Positions 1 through 8,131 of a stretch of DNA of 43,404 nt are shown piece after piece (the first letter of the stretch is position 1; the number at the start of each line of letters is the position of its first letter). The translations under genes and the position numbers were made by a program. The DNA comes from JBBRYK01 sp038237665. GTDB lineage: Bacteria; Actinomycetota; Thermoleophilia; Gaiellales; Gaiellaceae. The notes under the pieces were generated by a model. That model saw only the letters and a program-made list of their open reading frames with translations. It was not told the DNA's origin and made no database searches. Where the stretch lies: contig JBBRYK010000017.1 in the NCBI GenBank assembly GCA_038237665.1, forward strand, positions 1 through 43,404, given 5' to 3'.

Positions 1-23
1 ACCGCCGCGATCAGCCGCCTCAC
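1..23 (-). CDS. Start of an unidentified gene (partial, runs off the window)
   Basis: A GTG at 23-21 overlaps the TGA stop (22-20) of the aldehyde dehydrogenase gene in the GTGA arrangement used throughout this window. Only seven codons (M R R L I A A) are inside the window, so no function can be named. The overlap suggests it is the next gene of the deoC-aldehyde dehydrogenase operon. It could equally be chance. Confidence 0.35.
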
Positions 24-1510
24 GCCTCCCCTCCCTCGTCGAAGCGCAGGTAGGGCTCGAGCCCGTGACGGCCGCCCTCGCGGCCAAAGCCCGACTCCTT
101 GTATCCACCGAAGGGCGAAGCAGGGTCGAAGCGGTTGAAGGTGTTCGCCCAGATCACCCCTGCGCGGAGCCGCTCGGCCATCCAGAGGATGCGTGAGCCC
201 TTCTCCGTCCAGACGCCGGCGGAGAGACCGTACGGCGTGTTGTTCGCCTTCTCGACCGCCTCGGCTGGCGTGCGGAAGGTAAGGACGGACAGCACGGGGC
301 CGAAGATCTCCTCCTGGGCGATCCGGTAGCTCTGCGCGACGTTCGTGAAGACCGTCGGAGCGAACCAGTACCCCTTCTCCGGCAGGCGGCAGGGCGGCTG
401 GTAGATCTCGGCGCCCTCCGCCTCGCCCGCGGCGACCAGCTCTTTGATCTTGTCGAGCTGCTGCCGGGAGTTGATCGCACCCACGTCGGTGTTCTTGTCG
501 AGCGGATCGCCGACGCGCAACGTCTTCAGGCGCCGCTTGAGCTTGGCGACGAGCGGCTCGTAGATCGATTCCTGGGCGAAGAGCCGTGAGCCGGCGCAGC
601 AGACATGGCCCTGGTTGAAGTAGATGCCGTTGACGATCCCCTCGACCGCCTGGTCGAGCGCGGCGTCGTCGAAGACGATGTTCGCGGCCTTGCCGCCGAG
701 CTCGAGCGTCATCGGGCGACCGGTGCCGGCGAGCTCGCGCATGATCGCCTTGCCCACCTCCGTCGAGCCGGTGAAGGCGACCTTGTCCACGTCGGACTTG
801 ACGAGAGCCGCGCCGGTGCGGCCGTCCCCCGTCACCATGTTGACGACCCCGGGCGGGACTTCGGCCTGTCGCAGGACATCGCAGAAGTGCAACGCGGTGA
901 GCGGAGTGGTCTCCGCCGGCTTGAGCACGACGGTATTCCCGGCCGCAAGGGCGGGCGCGACCTTCCAGGCCAGCATCAGGAGCGGGAAGTTCCACGGAAT
1001 GATCTGCCCGGCGACGCCCAGCGACCGGGGCTTCCGGTTGGGGAAGGCGTACTCCAGCTTGTCGGCCCAGCCGGCGTAGTAGAAGAAGTGCGCCGCGGCG
1101 AGCGGCAGGTCGACGTCGCGGGACTCACGGATCGGCTTGCCGCCGTTCAGCGATTCGAGGACGGCGAACTCGCGCGCGCGCTCCTGAAGGATGCGCGCGA
1201 TCCGGATGAGATACTTGGCCCGTTCCGACGGAGCGATGTCGGACCAGCCGTTCGCGTACGCGGCCCGGGCGGCCTCCACCGCGAGCGCAACGTCCTCCGG
1301 TCGGGCCTGGGCGATCTCGGCGAGCGGCTCCTCCGTCGAGGGGTCGATCGTCGTGTAGTAGTCGCCGGAGCGGGGCTCCAGGAACTCCCCGCCGATGTAG
1401 AGCCCGTACCGTTCGCGAAGGCTGACGAGGTCGCGGGCCTCGGGCGCCGCAGCGTAGTCCCACGAAGTGGGAACCGGGTGGGCACCACGTTTCCTTTCGA
1501 GCTCTGCCAT
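20..1510 (-). CDS. NAD(P)-dependent aldehyde dehydrogenase
   Basis: A 496-residue protein of normal length for the aldehyde dehydrogenase superfamily, oxidising an aldehyde to its acid in the cytoplasm. The cofactor-binding and catalytic landmarks are present: PWNFP with Asn173, FTGSTEVG near 246-253, LELGGK with general base Glu270, and GHVCCAGSR with the likely nucleophile Cys304. The start is taken as the ATG at 1510-1508, which shares its A with the deoC stop (TGATG). A TTG one codon upstream is the alternative. Translation is therefore probably coupled to deoC. Since DeoC releases acetaldehyde from deoxyribose-5-phosphate, an inferred role is to oxidise that acetaldehyde; the substrate cannot be read from the sequence. 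Confidence 0.93.
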   Translation of the reverse strand: MAELERKRGAHPVPTSWDYAAAPEARDLVSLRERYGLYIGGEFLEPRSGDYYTTIDPSTEEPLAEIAQARPEDVALAVEAARAAYANGWSDIAPSERAKYLIRIARILQERAREFAVLESLNGGKPIRESRDVDLPLAAAHFFYYAGWADKLEYAFPNRKPRSLGVAGQIIPWNFPLLMLAWKVAPALAAGNTVVLKPAETTPLTALHFCDVLRQAEVPPGVVNMVTGDGRTGAALVKSDVDKVAFTGSTEVGKAIMRELAGTGRPMTLELGGKAANIVFDDAALDQAVEGIVNGIYFNQGHVCCAGSRLFAQESIYEPLVAKLKRRLKTLRVGDPLDKNTDVGAINSRQQLDKIKELVAAGEAEGAEIYQPPCRLPEKGYWFAPTVFTNVAQSYRIAQEEIFGPVLSVLTFRTPAEAVEKANNTPYGLSAGVWTEKGSRILWMAERLRAGVIWANTFNRFDPASPFGGYKESGFGREGGRHGLEPYLRFDEGGEA

Positions 1511-2448
1511 CAATCCACCGTGAAGTAATCCGGGCTTTGATAGGCGCCCGTTCGCTGCGTTCGGATCTGCATCAGCACGTCGTTCAAGAGTGACGACGCG
1601 CCGAGACGGTAGAGATCCGGTGTCAGCCAGTCCGGCCCGAGCGTCTCGTAGAGCTGGACGAGGTACTGGATCGCCTGTTTTGCGGTCCGGATCCCGCCGG
1701 CCGGCTTCATCCCGATCACCCGCCCGGTCTCCTCGTGGACGTCCCGGATCGCCTCCAGCATGACGAGCGTCACCGGCAGCGTTGCCGCTCCGGGCAACTT
1801 GCCCGTCGACGTCTTGATGAAGTCGGCGCCGCCCGCGATCGCCAGTAGCGATGCCCGGCGCACGTTGTCGTAGGTGCCGAGCTCGGCCACCTCCAGGATC
1901 ACCTTGAGGTGCGCGTCGCCGCAGGCTTCCTTGACCTGGACGACCTCGTCGTAGACCTTGGCGTACCGGCCGGACAGGAACGCGCCGCGGTCGATGACCA
2001 TGTCGACCTCGTCTGCCCCCAGCTCGACGACGTCGCGCACCTCGGCCACCTTCAGGTGGGTCGGCGACTGCCCCGAGGGGAACGCGGTCGCCACAGAGGC
2101 GACCTTGACTCCTGTGCCCCGCACGCGTTCGACCGCCGTTGCCACCAGGTTCGGATAGACGCAGACGGCGGCGACCGACGGAATCGAAGGATCGCTCGGG
2201 TCGGGGCGGATCGCCTTGGACGAGAGCGCCGAGACCTTGCCCGGCGTATCCGCCCCTTCCAGCGTGGTCAGATCCATCATCCGGATGGCCAGCTCGAGTG
2301 CGAAAAGCTTGGACTCGCGTTTGATCGAGCGCTTCGCGAGCGTGGCCGCGCGCTCCTCGACGGCGACCGCGTCGACCGCGCCGACGCGCGGGAGCCGAGG
2401 CTCGAGCGGAAGCTCGAACCCGACCGGAAGGGCCGGGGCCTTCGCCAT
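1510..2448 (-). CDS. deoC: Deoxyribose-phosphate aldolase
   Basis: A 312-residue class I aldolase that splits 2-deoxyribose-5-phosphate into glyceraldehyde-3-phosphate and acetaldehyde, in deoxynucleoside salvage. The Schiff-base lysine lies in DFIKTSTGK (Lys212), the second active-site lysine in GMKPAGGIR (Lys248), and the conserved aspartate in EVDMVID (Asp149). About 50 residues at the N-terminus, before the barrel, make it longer than the roughly 220-260 residue short forms, like the longer DeoC proteins. A -10-like box (TAGACT) ends 7 nt before the ATG. The stop overlaps the start of the aldehyde dehydrogenase gene by one base. Confidence 0.95.
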   Translation of the reverse strand: MAKAPALPVGFELPLEPRLPRVGAVDAVAVEERAATLAKRSIKRESKLFALELAIRMMDLTTLEGADTPGKVSALSSKAIRPDPSDPSIPSVAAVCVYPNLVATAVERVRGTGVKVASVATAFPSGQSPTHLKVAEVRDVVELGADEVDMVIDRGAFLSGRYAKVYDEVVQVKEACGDAHLKVILEVAELGTYDNVRRASLLAIAGGADFIKTSTGKLPGAATLPVTLVMLEAIRDVHEETGRVIGMKPAGGIRTAKQAIQYLVQLYETLGPDWLTPDLYRLGASSLLNDVLMQIRTQRTGAYQSPDYFTVD

Positions 2449-2455
2449 GGCGATG

Positions 2456-2461
2456 AGTCTA
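2456..2461 (-). promoter_or_regulatory. Probable -10 box of deoC, leaderless spacing
   Basis: TAGACT on the minus strand ends 7 nt before the deoC ATG at 2448. At that spacing transcription would begin at or next to the start codon. The same arrangement recurs at many genes here. No convincing -35 box is visible. Confidence 0.45.
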
Positions 2462-2533
2462 GCCCCGGCCGCGAAGCGGCCTGTCCGCGCCGCCGAGCGG
2501 ACATCCAGGCCTGGCGCCGACCGAACCGCCGTC

Positions 2534-2539
2534 TAGCCT
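2534..2539 (+). promoter_or_regulatory. -10-like box before the decayed plus-strand genes
   Basis: TAGCCT on the plus strand ends 8 nt before the GTG at 2548, the usual leaderless spacing in this window. If real, the promoter outlived the genes it drove. Confidence 0.3.
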
Positions 2540-2547
2540 CGTTCGAC

Positions 2548-2830
2548 GTGGATGAGTCGCCAGATCCCGAGGTGATTGTCGACTTCCAGTTCGAGGAAGG
2601 GCTGCTGTTCGTCGCCGTTCAGAACACATCCAGACGGCCCGCCTATGACGTCTCCACCAAGTTCGACAAGCCGTTTCACGGCGTGGGCGGAGCGAAGGAG
2701 ATGAACGGGCTCCGCCTCTTCCGGAGGATCACGTTCCTCGCGCCGCACAAGGAGATCAGAGCCTTCATCGACTTCAGCGCGGCCTATTACGCGCGCCGCG
2801 AGCCCACTCGGCTGGAGGCACAAGTGTCCT
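2548..2830 (+). pseudogene. Truncated gene for a small uncharacterised protein, usual neighbour of tail-tube genes
   Basis: From the GTG at 2548 about 95 sensible residues can be read, including EVIVDFQFEEGLLF, VQNTSRRPAYDV, KPFHGVGG and FLAPHKEIRAFIDFSAAYY. From memory this resembles small beta-rich proteins of unknown function encoded near contractile-tail genes in actinobacteria; this needs a search. After LEAQVSW (about 2835) the frame turns into arginine-rich nonsense, while the tail-tube protein resumes in another frame. I read this as loss of its last 25-35 residues by a deletion that joined it to the next gene. Confidence 0.5.
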
Positions 2831-2836
2831 GGAGCC

Positions 2837-3232
2837 GTCGATCTCGGAACCGGCGAACCGCTCGGTTTCAGCGAGATCGTGATGCCCGCAGCGTCCGTGA
2901 CCGTGGTGGAGTACCGCGAAGGGGCGGACAAGGTCTCCGAGGCGCGAAAGCTGATGGGGCGCCCACATAGCGACGACGTCGTGCTGCGCCGGGGCGTGAC
3001 TGGCCGCCTCGATCTGTACCAATGGTGGAACGAGGTTCGGAACGGCGACGTCGGCGCCCGTCGAACGGTGCAGATCTCACTCCTCGCCGAGGACCACACC
3101 GGGCCGGTGATGACGTGGAAGCTCCTGCGCGCGTGGCCCACGCGGATCGCCTACGGTCTGCTGCTCGGGCTGGGTGAGGAGGTTGTGGTGGAGTCGCTGA
3201 CCCTGACCTACGAGCGCCTCGAGCTCGAATAG
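2837..3232 (+). pseudogene. Remnant of a contractile-tail tube protein (T4 gp19-like)
   Basis: The frame reads VDLGTGEPLGFSEI, EYREGADK, VLRRGVTGRLDLYQWWNEV, RRTVQISLLAED, TWKLLRAWP and VVESLTLTYERLELE, then TAG at 3230-3232. This is the pattern of the phage tail region/tail-tube family (TIGR02241-like, T4 gp19-like) found in phages and extracellular contractile injection systems, where it polymerises into the inner tube. About 131 family-like residues remain. Roughly 12 N-terminal residues with the normal start are missing because of the junction near 2820-2836. Translation from the GTG at 2879 or ATG at 2882 would give a shortened protein. No sheath, baseplate or ATPase gene is nearby, so this is probably a relic. 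Confidence 0.6.
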
Positions 3233-3532
3233 CAAGCGAGCACCCGGCGGTGGCTTTCGGGGCTCGGCGGCAGGCACAGCTTCCCGAAGATGCTCGTCAC
3301 GTGCTTCTCGACGGCTCGCTCGGTGACGACGAGCCGTTCCGCTACCGCCTGGTTGGAGAGGCCTTCCGCCATCAGCTCGAGCACCTCCCGCTCGCGGGGC
3401 GTCAACTGATCGATCGGATCGTCCCGGCGCCGGCGGCCGACGAGGTGCGCGACGATCGCCGGGTCGAGCGCCGAGCCGCCGGCCGCCACGCGTCTGACCG
3501 CCGCCAAGAACTCCGGCACGTCACCCACGCGG
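3208..3532 (-). pseudogene. C-terminal half of a NarL/LuxR-type response regulator
   Basis: Starting at about 3532 the minus strand encodes RVGDVPEFLAAVRRVAAGG, LDPAIVAHLVG, then a LuxR-type DNA-binding helix-turn-helix (LTPREREVLELMAEGLSNQ, ERLVVTERAVEKHVTSIFGKL). This is the end of a receiver domain plus the output domain of a NarL/FixJ regulator. The phospho-acceptor part is absent; upstream sequence in this frame is unrelated. It is joined out of frame to the sensor kinase fragment. Its last residues also diverge after RVLAC, where the tail-protein remnant begins on the other strand. Confidence 0.6.
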
Positions 3533-3805
3533 ATACGCGAGCAGAAGGTGGATGAACGCGCCGAAGAAGACGCTGCCGAAGACCGCGGCAATCGTGTAGA
3601 CGACGGGCTGGTCGGCCCCGAAGAAGGCACGGGTCCAAGCCACGAGCCCGGCGGTCAGGAACGAGAGGCCGACGAGCGGAAGGAGGGTCGCGGTCAGGAC
3701 GCGCTGGCTCTCGTGATCGCTCGTCAGTGCTGCGACCACCACGCCGGCCGCAGCCGCGGCGCCGACGAGCCCGCCGCCGAGCCAAAGCTTTTGCGCGCGG
3801 GTCAC
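3521..3805 (-). pseudogene. N-terminal membrane part of a sensor histidine kinase (truncated)
   Basis: Ninety-four residues with three membrane-spanning stretches (about 8-28, 38-58 and 68-90), ending in FIHLLLAYPRG and then TGA. This resembles the sensor segment of actinobacterial NarL-partner histidine kinases. The dimerisation and ATPase domains are gone. The GTG start (3805-3803) overlaps the stop of the preceding response regulator as GTGA, so the original pair was one operon. The cut coincides with the sequence 3524-3532, which reads P-R-G in the kinase frame and R-V-G in the regulator frame. That points to a deletion between short matching sequences. Confidence 0.6.
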
Positions 3806-4152
3806 TGGATCAGTGCGGAGAGCGCCGACGCGGAGAGCTCGGCCTTCGGAATGAACCCCGCTGCCCCACAGCGCTCGACGAGCGGCCCGAAGTCGGACCC
3901 GTCACGACTGGAAACGAGGACGACCCGAGGACTGCCGCCGTTGCGGCGCAGCCTCGCGGCGACCTCGAAGCCGTCGATGTCCGGCAGTTGCACGTCGAGC
4001 AGCACGACGTCCGGGCGAAGCCGCTCCGCCGCGTCGATCGCCGCCTCGCCGTCCGCCGCCTCACCGACGACTTCGAAACCCTCGTCCTCCAGGAGCGCCC
4101 GCGCCGTCGTCCTGAAGGACGGGTGGTCGTCGACGATGAGGACGGTTGGCAC
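3802..4152 (-). CDS. Single-domain response regulator (CheY-like receiver)
   Basis: A 116-residue receiver domain without an output domain. Visible landmarks are VLIVDDHP (acidic pocket near residues 8-9), the phospho-acceptor aspartate in DVVLLDVQLPD, a Ser in the switch position (LVSSRDG) and the conserved lysine in GFIPKAEL. The start is the GTG at 4152. It was followed directly by the sensor kinase, now truncated, so its partner is lost unless another kinase serves it. The protein is intact, but it may be an orphan left by the same decay that destroyed its neighbours. Confidence 0.85.
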   Translation of the reverse strand: MPTVLIVDDHPSFRTTARALLEDEGFEVVGEAADGEAAIDAAERLRPDVVLLDVQLPDIDGFEVAARLRRNGGSPRVVLVSSRDGSDFGPLVERCGAAGFIPKAELSASALSALIQ

Positions 4153-4217
4153 GAGTACATCGTGGCACAGGCCTCAGGCGCTGACAGTACGGCTAGCCAC
4201 ACTCTTCCTCGGCGGAT

Positions 4218-5078
4218 TCAGATGCCGAGGCGCTCGAGCGTCGCCTCGTCGCGGCGCCAGCGCGGGCGCACCTTCACCTGGAGGTCGAGGAAGACCTGGT
4301 GACCGGTGACGAGCTCGATCTCGGGCCGCGCCCTGGTGCCGATCTCGCGAACCATCGCCCCGCCCTTGCCGACGAGGATCTGCTTCTGGGAGTCCGTCTC
4401 GACGAGCAGGTTCGCGCGCACGACCTTGTCCCCGATCTCCTCGATCTCGACCGTGATCGCATGGGGCACCTCTTCGCGCGTGAGCTGAAGCGCCTTCTCT
4501 CTGATCAGCTCGGCGATCTGCTCCTCGGGCGACAGGTCGCTCCGCTGCTCGGGCGGGAAGTAGAACGGCCCCTCGGGTAGGAGCCCGGCGAGCTCGTCGC
4601 GCAGCTCGCCGATGCCGTCGCCGGTCTTCGCGCTGACGGGGTGGAGCGCGTGGAAGTCGCCGAGCTGCGCGCCTGCGGCCATCTGCGAGGCGACGTGACC
4701 GGGTTTGAGCCGATCGATCTTGTTCAGGGCGATCACGACAGGGCGGCCGAGCCCGAACACGCGCTTGGCGATGAACCGGTCGCCGGCACCGATCCGTTCG
4801 CGGGCCGAGAGGACGAAGAGGATGGCGTCGACATCCTCGAGCGAGGAGTCGACGGTGCGCTGCATGTGCTCGGTGAGAGCATCCTGCGGGCGCTGGAAGC
4901 CGGGCAGATCGGCGAGGACGAGCTGGTAGTCCTCCCCGTTGGCGACCCCGAAGATCCGGCGGCGGGTCGTCTGCGGCTTGTCCGAGACGATCGCGACCTT
5001 GTTCCCGCAGAGAGCGTTGACGAGGGTGGACTTGCCCACGTTCGGCCGTCCGGCGACGGCGACGAAACCGCTCTTCAT
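4218..5078 (-). CDS. era: GTPase Era
   Basis: A 286-residue GTPase that binds 16S rRNA and assists 30S subunit maturation. G1 is GRPNVGKS (10-17), the switch threonines are in QTTRRR (36-41), G4 is NKID (119-122) and G5 is SAK (149-151). The C-terminal KH domain carries GKGG at 237-240. G3 reads DLPG (57-60) instead of the usual DTPG. It is the last gene of the housekeeping cluster, 32 nt after cdd upstream of it, and has its own -10-like TACCCT 6 nt before the ATG. Confidence 0.96.
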   Translation of the reverse strand: MKSGFVAVAGRPNVGKSTLVNALCGNKVAIVSDKPQTTRRRIFGVANGEDYQLVLADLPGFQRPQDALTEHMQRTVDSSLEDVDAILFVLSARERIGAGDRFIAKRVFGLGRPVVIALNKIDRLKPGHVASQMAAGAQLGDFHALHPVSAKTGDGIGELRDELAGLLPEGPFYFPPEQRSDLSPEEQIAELIREKALQLTREEVPHAITVEIEEIGDKVVRANLLVETDSQKQILVGKGGAMVREIGTRARPEIELVTGHQVFLDLQVKVRPRWRRDEATLERLGI

Positions 5079-5084
5079 GTCGCG

Positions 5085-5090
5085 AGGGTA
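5085..5090 (-). promoter_or_regulatory. Probable -10 box of era, leaderless spacing
   Basis: TACCCT on the minus strand, 6 nt before the era ATG at 5078. It lies in the 32-nt gap after cdd and could give era expression independent of the long cluster. Confidence 0.4.
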
Positions 5091-5110
5091 GCTACAGCCC
5101 GCCGAGACTC

Positions 5111-5485
5111 TCAGTCGAAGTCCCAGGTCTCCGGAAGGAGCTCCGCCGGCGTGTACGTCACGACCTCACCCGACGAGCTCTTGAAGGTCACACGATCGAG
5201 GCGGAACTCATGCAGCCACTGGCGGCAGCCCCCGCACGGCGAGGCCGTGATGCCGATCGCCTCGAGGTCGCCGGGGCGGCAGCCTTCGCTGACGGCCTTG
5301 ACGATCGCGCTCTTCTCGGCACAGACACCGAGCGGGTACGCGGCGTTCTCGACGTTCACCCCCTCGAAGCTGCGGCCGTCGCGCGCCCTTACGACCGCTC
5401 CGACCAGGTAGTTCGAATACGGCGCGTAGGCCCGCTCGGCAACTGCGACGGCCTGCTCGTACAGCTCCCGGTCGGCGTCGCTCAA
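5111..5485 (-). CDS. cdd: Cytidine deaminase
   Basis: A 124-residue zinc-dependent deaminase converting cytidine and deoxycytidine to uridine forms. The zinc site is complete: VCAEKSA gives Cys55 and the proton-shuttling Glu57, and SPCGGCRQW gives Cys84 and Cys87. FEGVNVENAAY is the substrate-binding segment. The start is taken as the TTG at 5485, which overlaps the TGA of the kinase-phosphatase gene (TTGA) and gives the normal length. The longer reading upstream is only the other frame of that gene. With deoC it gives the window a small nucleoside-salvage theme. Confidence 0.93.
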   Translation of the reverse strand: MSDADRELYEQAVAVAERAYAPYSNYLVGAVVRARDGRSFEGVNVENAAYPLGVCAEKSAIVKAVSEGCRPGDLEAIGITASPCGGCRQWLHEFRLDRVTFKSSSGEVVTYTPAELLPETWDFD

Positions 5486-6207
5486 AACAGCTGGAAGCAA
5501 ACGAGCGTGACGAGCGCCCCCAGCGCGCCGCCGTAGACGACCTCGAGAGCCGAGTGGACTCCCGATTCGACCCGGGTTTGAGCCACGAGCAAGGCCATCA
5601 TGAAGGTCAGGGAAGAGATCAGGAAGCGGTGGTTCGAGGCGTGGAGGATGTAGGTCGCGGCCATCCAGCCGCTGAACGCGAGCGCTGCGTGGCCGGAAGG
5701 CAGCCCGCCTCGCAGCGGGGTGCCGCGACCGGTGTAGGCCTTCGTCGCGATCACGATCAGGATCGTCAGGACGAGCGCGATCAGCGTCAACTCGGCAGGT
5801 GCGTCCCGAAGCCGGTCGAGCAGCTTCGCGCTGCGGTCGGCGAAGCCGCCCGAGAAGACCAGGTACCCGATCGCGATCGCGTTGACGCTGGCGATCAGCA
5901 CCGCGCCCGCAGCGATGTCCTTCGCGAGCTTGGCGAGGGGGTCGAAGGACGTTGTCGCGACGTCGATTGCATGCTCGACCGCCGAGTTGAACATCTCGGC
6001 GATCAGCACGAAGGCGATCGCCAGGAGCAGAGCGATCAGCTCCAGCCGGTTGACGCCGGTGACGAGGCCGATCACCAGGACGGCAATGGCGATCGCGAAA
6101 TGGAGCCGCATGTTCCGCTGAGTACGGACGACGTGGATCAACCCTTCGAGCGCATAGTTGAAGCTCTCGAGGATCGACGAGGGCTTGGTGGGCCTCAGCT
6201 GCGCCAT
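5482..6207 (-). CDS. Undecaprenol/diacylglycerol kinase fused to PAP2-type phosphatase
   Basis: A 241-residue membrane protein of two parts. Residues about 12-120 are a DgkA-type lipid kinase: FNYALEGL, RLHFAIA, the catalytic-site segment EMFNSAVEHAIDV with Glu71, and LAKDIAAGAVL. Residues about 140-241 look like a PAP2 lipid phosphatase: KAYTGRGTPLRGGLPSGHA with PSGH at 170-173, then TRVESGVHS with Arg212 and His218. In Gram-positive-type bacteria DgkA relatives phosphorylate undecaprenol, the cell-wall lipid carrier, and PAP2 proteins remove phosphate from its pyrophosphate. A fusion would join both steps at the membrane. Start at ATG 6207, 13 nt inside ybeY. Confidence 0.85.
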   Translation of the reverse strand: MAQLRPTKPSSILESFNYALEGLIHVVRTQRNMRLHFAIAIAVLVIGLVTGVNRLELIALLLAIAFVLIAEMFNSAVEHAIDVATTSFDPLAKLAKDIAAGAVLIASVNAIAIGYLVFSGGFADRSAKLLDRLRDAPAELTLIALVLTILIVIATKAYTGRGTPLRGGLPSGHAALAFSGWMAATYILHASNHRFLISSLTFMMALLVAQTRVESGVHSALEVVYGGALGALVTLVCFQLF

Positions 6208-6572
6208 CGCGCCTCCCGCTGCTCCATCTCTGCGCCGTGCTCGTAGCCGAGCAGGTGCAGCAGCCCGTGCACGAGCGGTGCACGCCACTCGTCGCCTACG
6301 ACCTCCGGACAGAGCACGGCATCGCCGAGCTGGCGCGGCACTCCGGCGGGCAGCTGGTCGAGACCGTCGATCGGGAACGAGAGGACGTCGGTAGCTTCGT
6401 CGATGCCGAGGTGGTCGCGTTTCAGGCGTCGCATCTCCTCCGGCTCCACGAACGCAAGGCCGAGCTCGCCCTCGTCGATGCCCTCGCCGGCCAGCACCTG
6501 CCGCGCCAGGTCTACCGCCGCCTCTTCGTCCACTTGCTGCCCACTTCGGTTCGCGACCTCGACGTCGACCAT
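6195..6572 (-). CDS. ybeY: Endoribonuclease YbeY (16S rRNA maturation)
   Basis: A 125-residue metalloprotein acting in 16S rRNA 3'-end maturation and ribosome quality control. The signature HGLLHLLGYEHG supplies the three zinc-binding histidines, and TDVLSFPID is the family's second conserved segment. Its length is slightly short of the usual 140-155. The ATG at 6572 lies 4 nt after the phoH stop, and its 3' end overlaps the lipid kinase gene, so it is a mid-operon gene. The phoH-ybeY-dgkA-cdd-era order is widely conserved in Gram-positive bacteria. Confidence 0.93.
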   Translation of the reverse strand: MVDVEVANRSGQQVDEEAAVDLARQVLAGEGIDEGELGLAFVEPEEMRRLKRDHLGIDEATDVLSFPIDGLDQLPAGVPRQLGDAVLCPEVVGDEWRAPLVHGLLHLLGYEHGAEMEQREARWRS

Positions 6573-6576
6573 GGCC

Positions 6577-7536
<960 letters not shown>

Positions 7537-7542
7537 GACATC

Positions 7543-7548
7543 AGTGTA
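7543..7548 (-). promoter_or_regulatory. Probable -10 box of phoH, leaderless spacing
   Basis: TACACT on the minus strand ends 6 nt before the phoH ATG. There is no Shine-Dalgarno sequence in between, which fits a leaderless mRNA starting at the A of ATG. The rest of the gap (7549-7687) holds one copy of a 20-nt repeat and no gene. Confidence 0.5.
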
Positions 7549-7613
7549 GGGGCGCCTGCCGTTGACGCTCTTTTCACACTTTCGTGCGCCACGCGCCCGC
7601 ATTTCCCCGTTAC

Positions 7614-7633
7614 GCTCGCAGCGGGGAGGAGGC
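7614..7633 (+). repeat. Copy 1 of a 20-nt intergenic repeat
   Basis: GCTCGCAGCGGGGAGGAGGC, identical but inverted at 24444-24463. Flanking bases also match, TA(C/T) before and (T/C)GGG after. Here it lies 77 nt upstream of phoH. Relative to the downstream gene both copies have the same orientation, with the CCTCCTCCCC strand reading toward the gene. Confidence 0.6.
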
Positions 7634-7687
7634 TGGGTCCACCGTCGATCCCGCCCCTTCGGGCAGGTCCGGCAGGAACAGGGCCGG

Positions 7688-8131
7688 TTAGGCGAGTTTC
7701 TCGCGGACGAGCTGGGCGACCGCAGAGCCGTCGGCACGGCCTGCCACCTGAGGCATCACGTCGGCCATCACGTGCCCGAGGTCGCGCATGCTCGTTGCGC
7801 CGCACTCCGCGATCGCGTCGTCGACGATACGTTCCAGCTCCTCCTCCGAGAGCGGCTCGGGCATGAACTCCTCGAGGATCGCGAGCTCGGCCTCCTCGCC
7901 CTGGGCCTGCTCCTCTCGGTCCCCGGCCCGGAACGCTTCTGCTGCTTCGACCCGCCGTTTCCGCTCGCGCTGGAGCACCTGAAGCTCCTCGTCGTCCGAA
8001 AGCGGCCGCTGCAGCTCCTTTTCCGCCGAACGCAGGCTCGCCAGGATCAGGCGGAGCGCGTCGCGGCGCGACGCGGCGCGCTCGCGCATCGCGTCGTGGA
8101 GCTCGTCCTCGAGGCGGGCGATCAGGCTCAT
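7688..8131 (-). CDS. YqeY-type GatB-related protein
   Basis: A 147-residue protein of the GatB/YqeY family. These small cytoplasmic proteins resemble the tRNA-binding tail of the amidotransferase subunit GatB, but their role is not settled. The sequence shows a helical N-terminal half (LEDELHDAMRERAASRRDALRLILASLRSAE), the segment EEFMPEPLSEEEL and the ending MADVMPQVAGRADGSAVAQLV. The ATG at 8131 overlaps the stop of the HIT gene (ATGA), so the two are cotranslated. Confidence 0.9.
   Translation of the reverse strand: MSLIARLEDELHDAMRERAASRRDALRLILASLRSAEKELQRPLSDDEELQVLQRERKRRVEAAEAFRAGDREEQAQGEEAELAILEEFMPEPLSEEELERIVDDAIAECGATSMRDLGHVMADVMPQVAGRADGSAVAQLVREKLA

Noticed and set aside
2549..3232. 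Treating the tail-tube segment as an intact gene from GTG 2879
   Set aside because: Family-like residues (VDLGTGEPLGFSEI) continue upstream of that codon in the same frame with no start, so the apparent start lies inside the domain.
3521..3523. TGA at the end of the kinase fragment as a second selenocysteine codon
   Set aside because: Read-through gives no kinase-like sequence, the position is not a redox site, and the sequence after it belongs to the regulator in another frame.
7621..7690. Signal recognition particle RNA
   Set aside because: CAGGTCCGGCAGGAACAGG resembles part of the SRP RNA core, but the GGAA/AGCAG asymmetric loop is not intact and no long stem encloses it.
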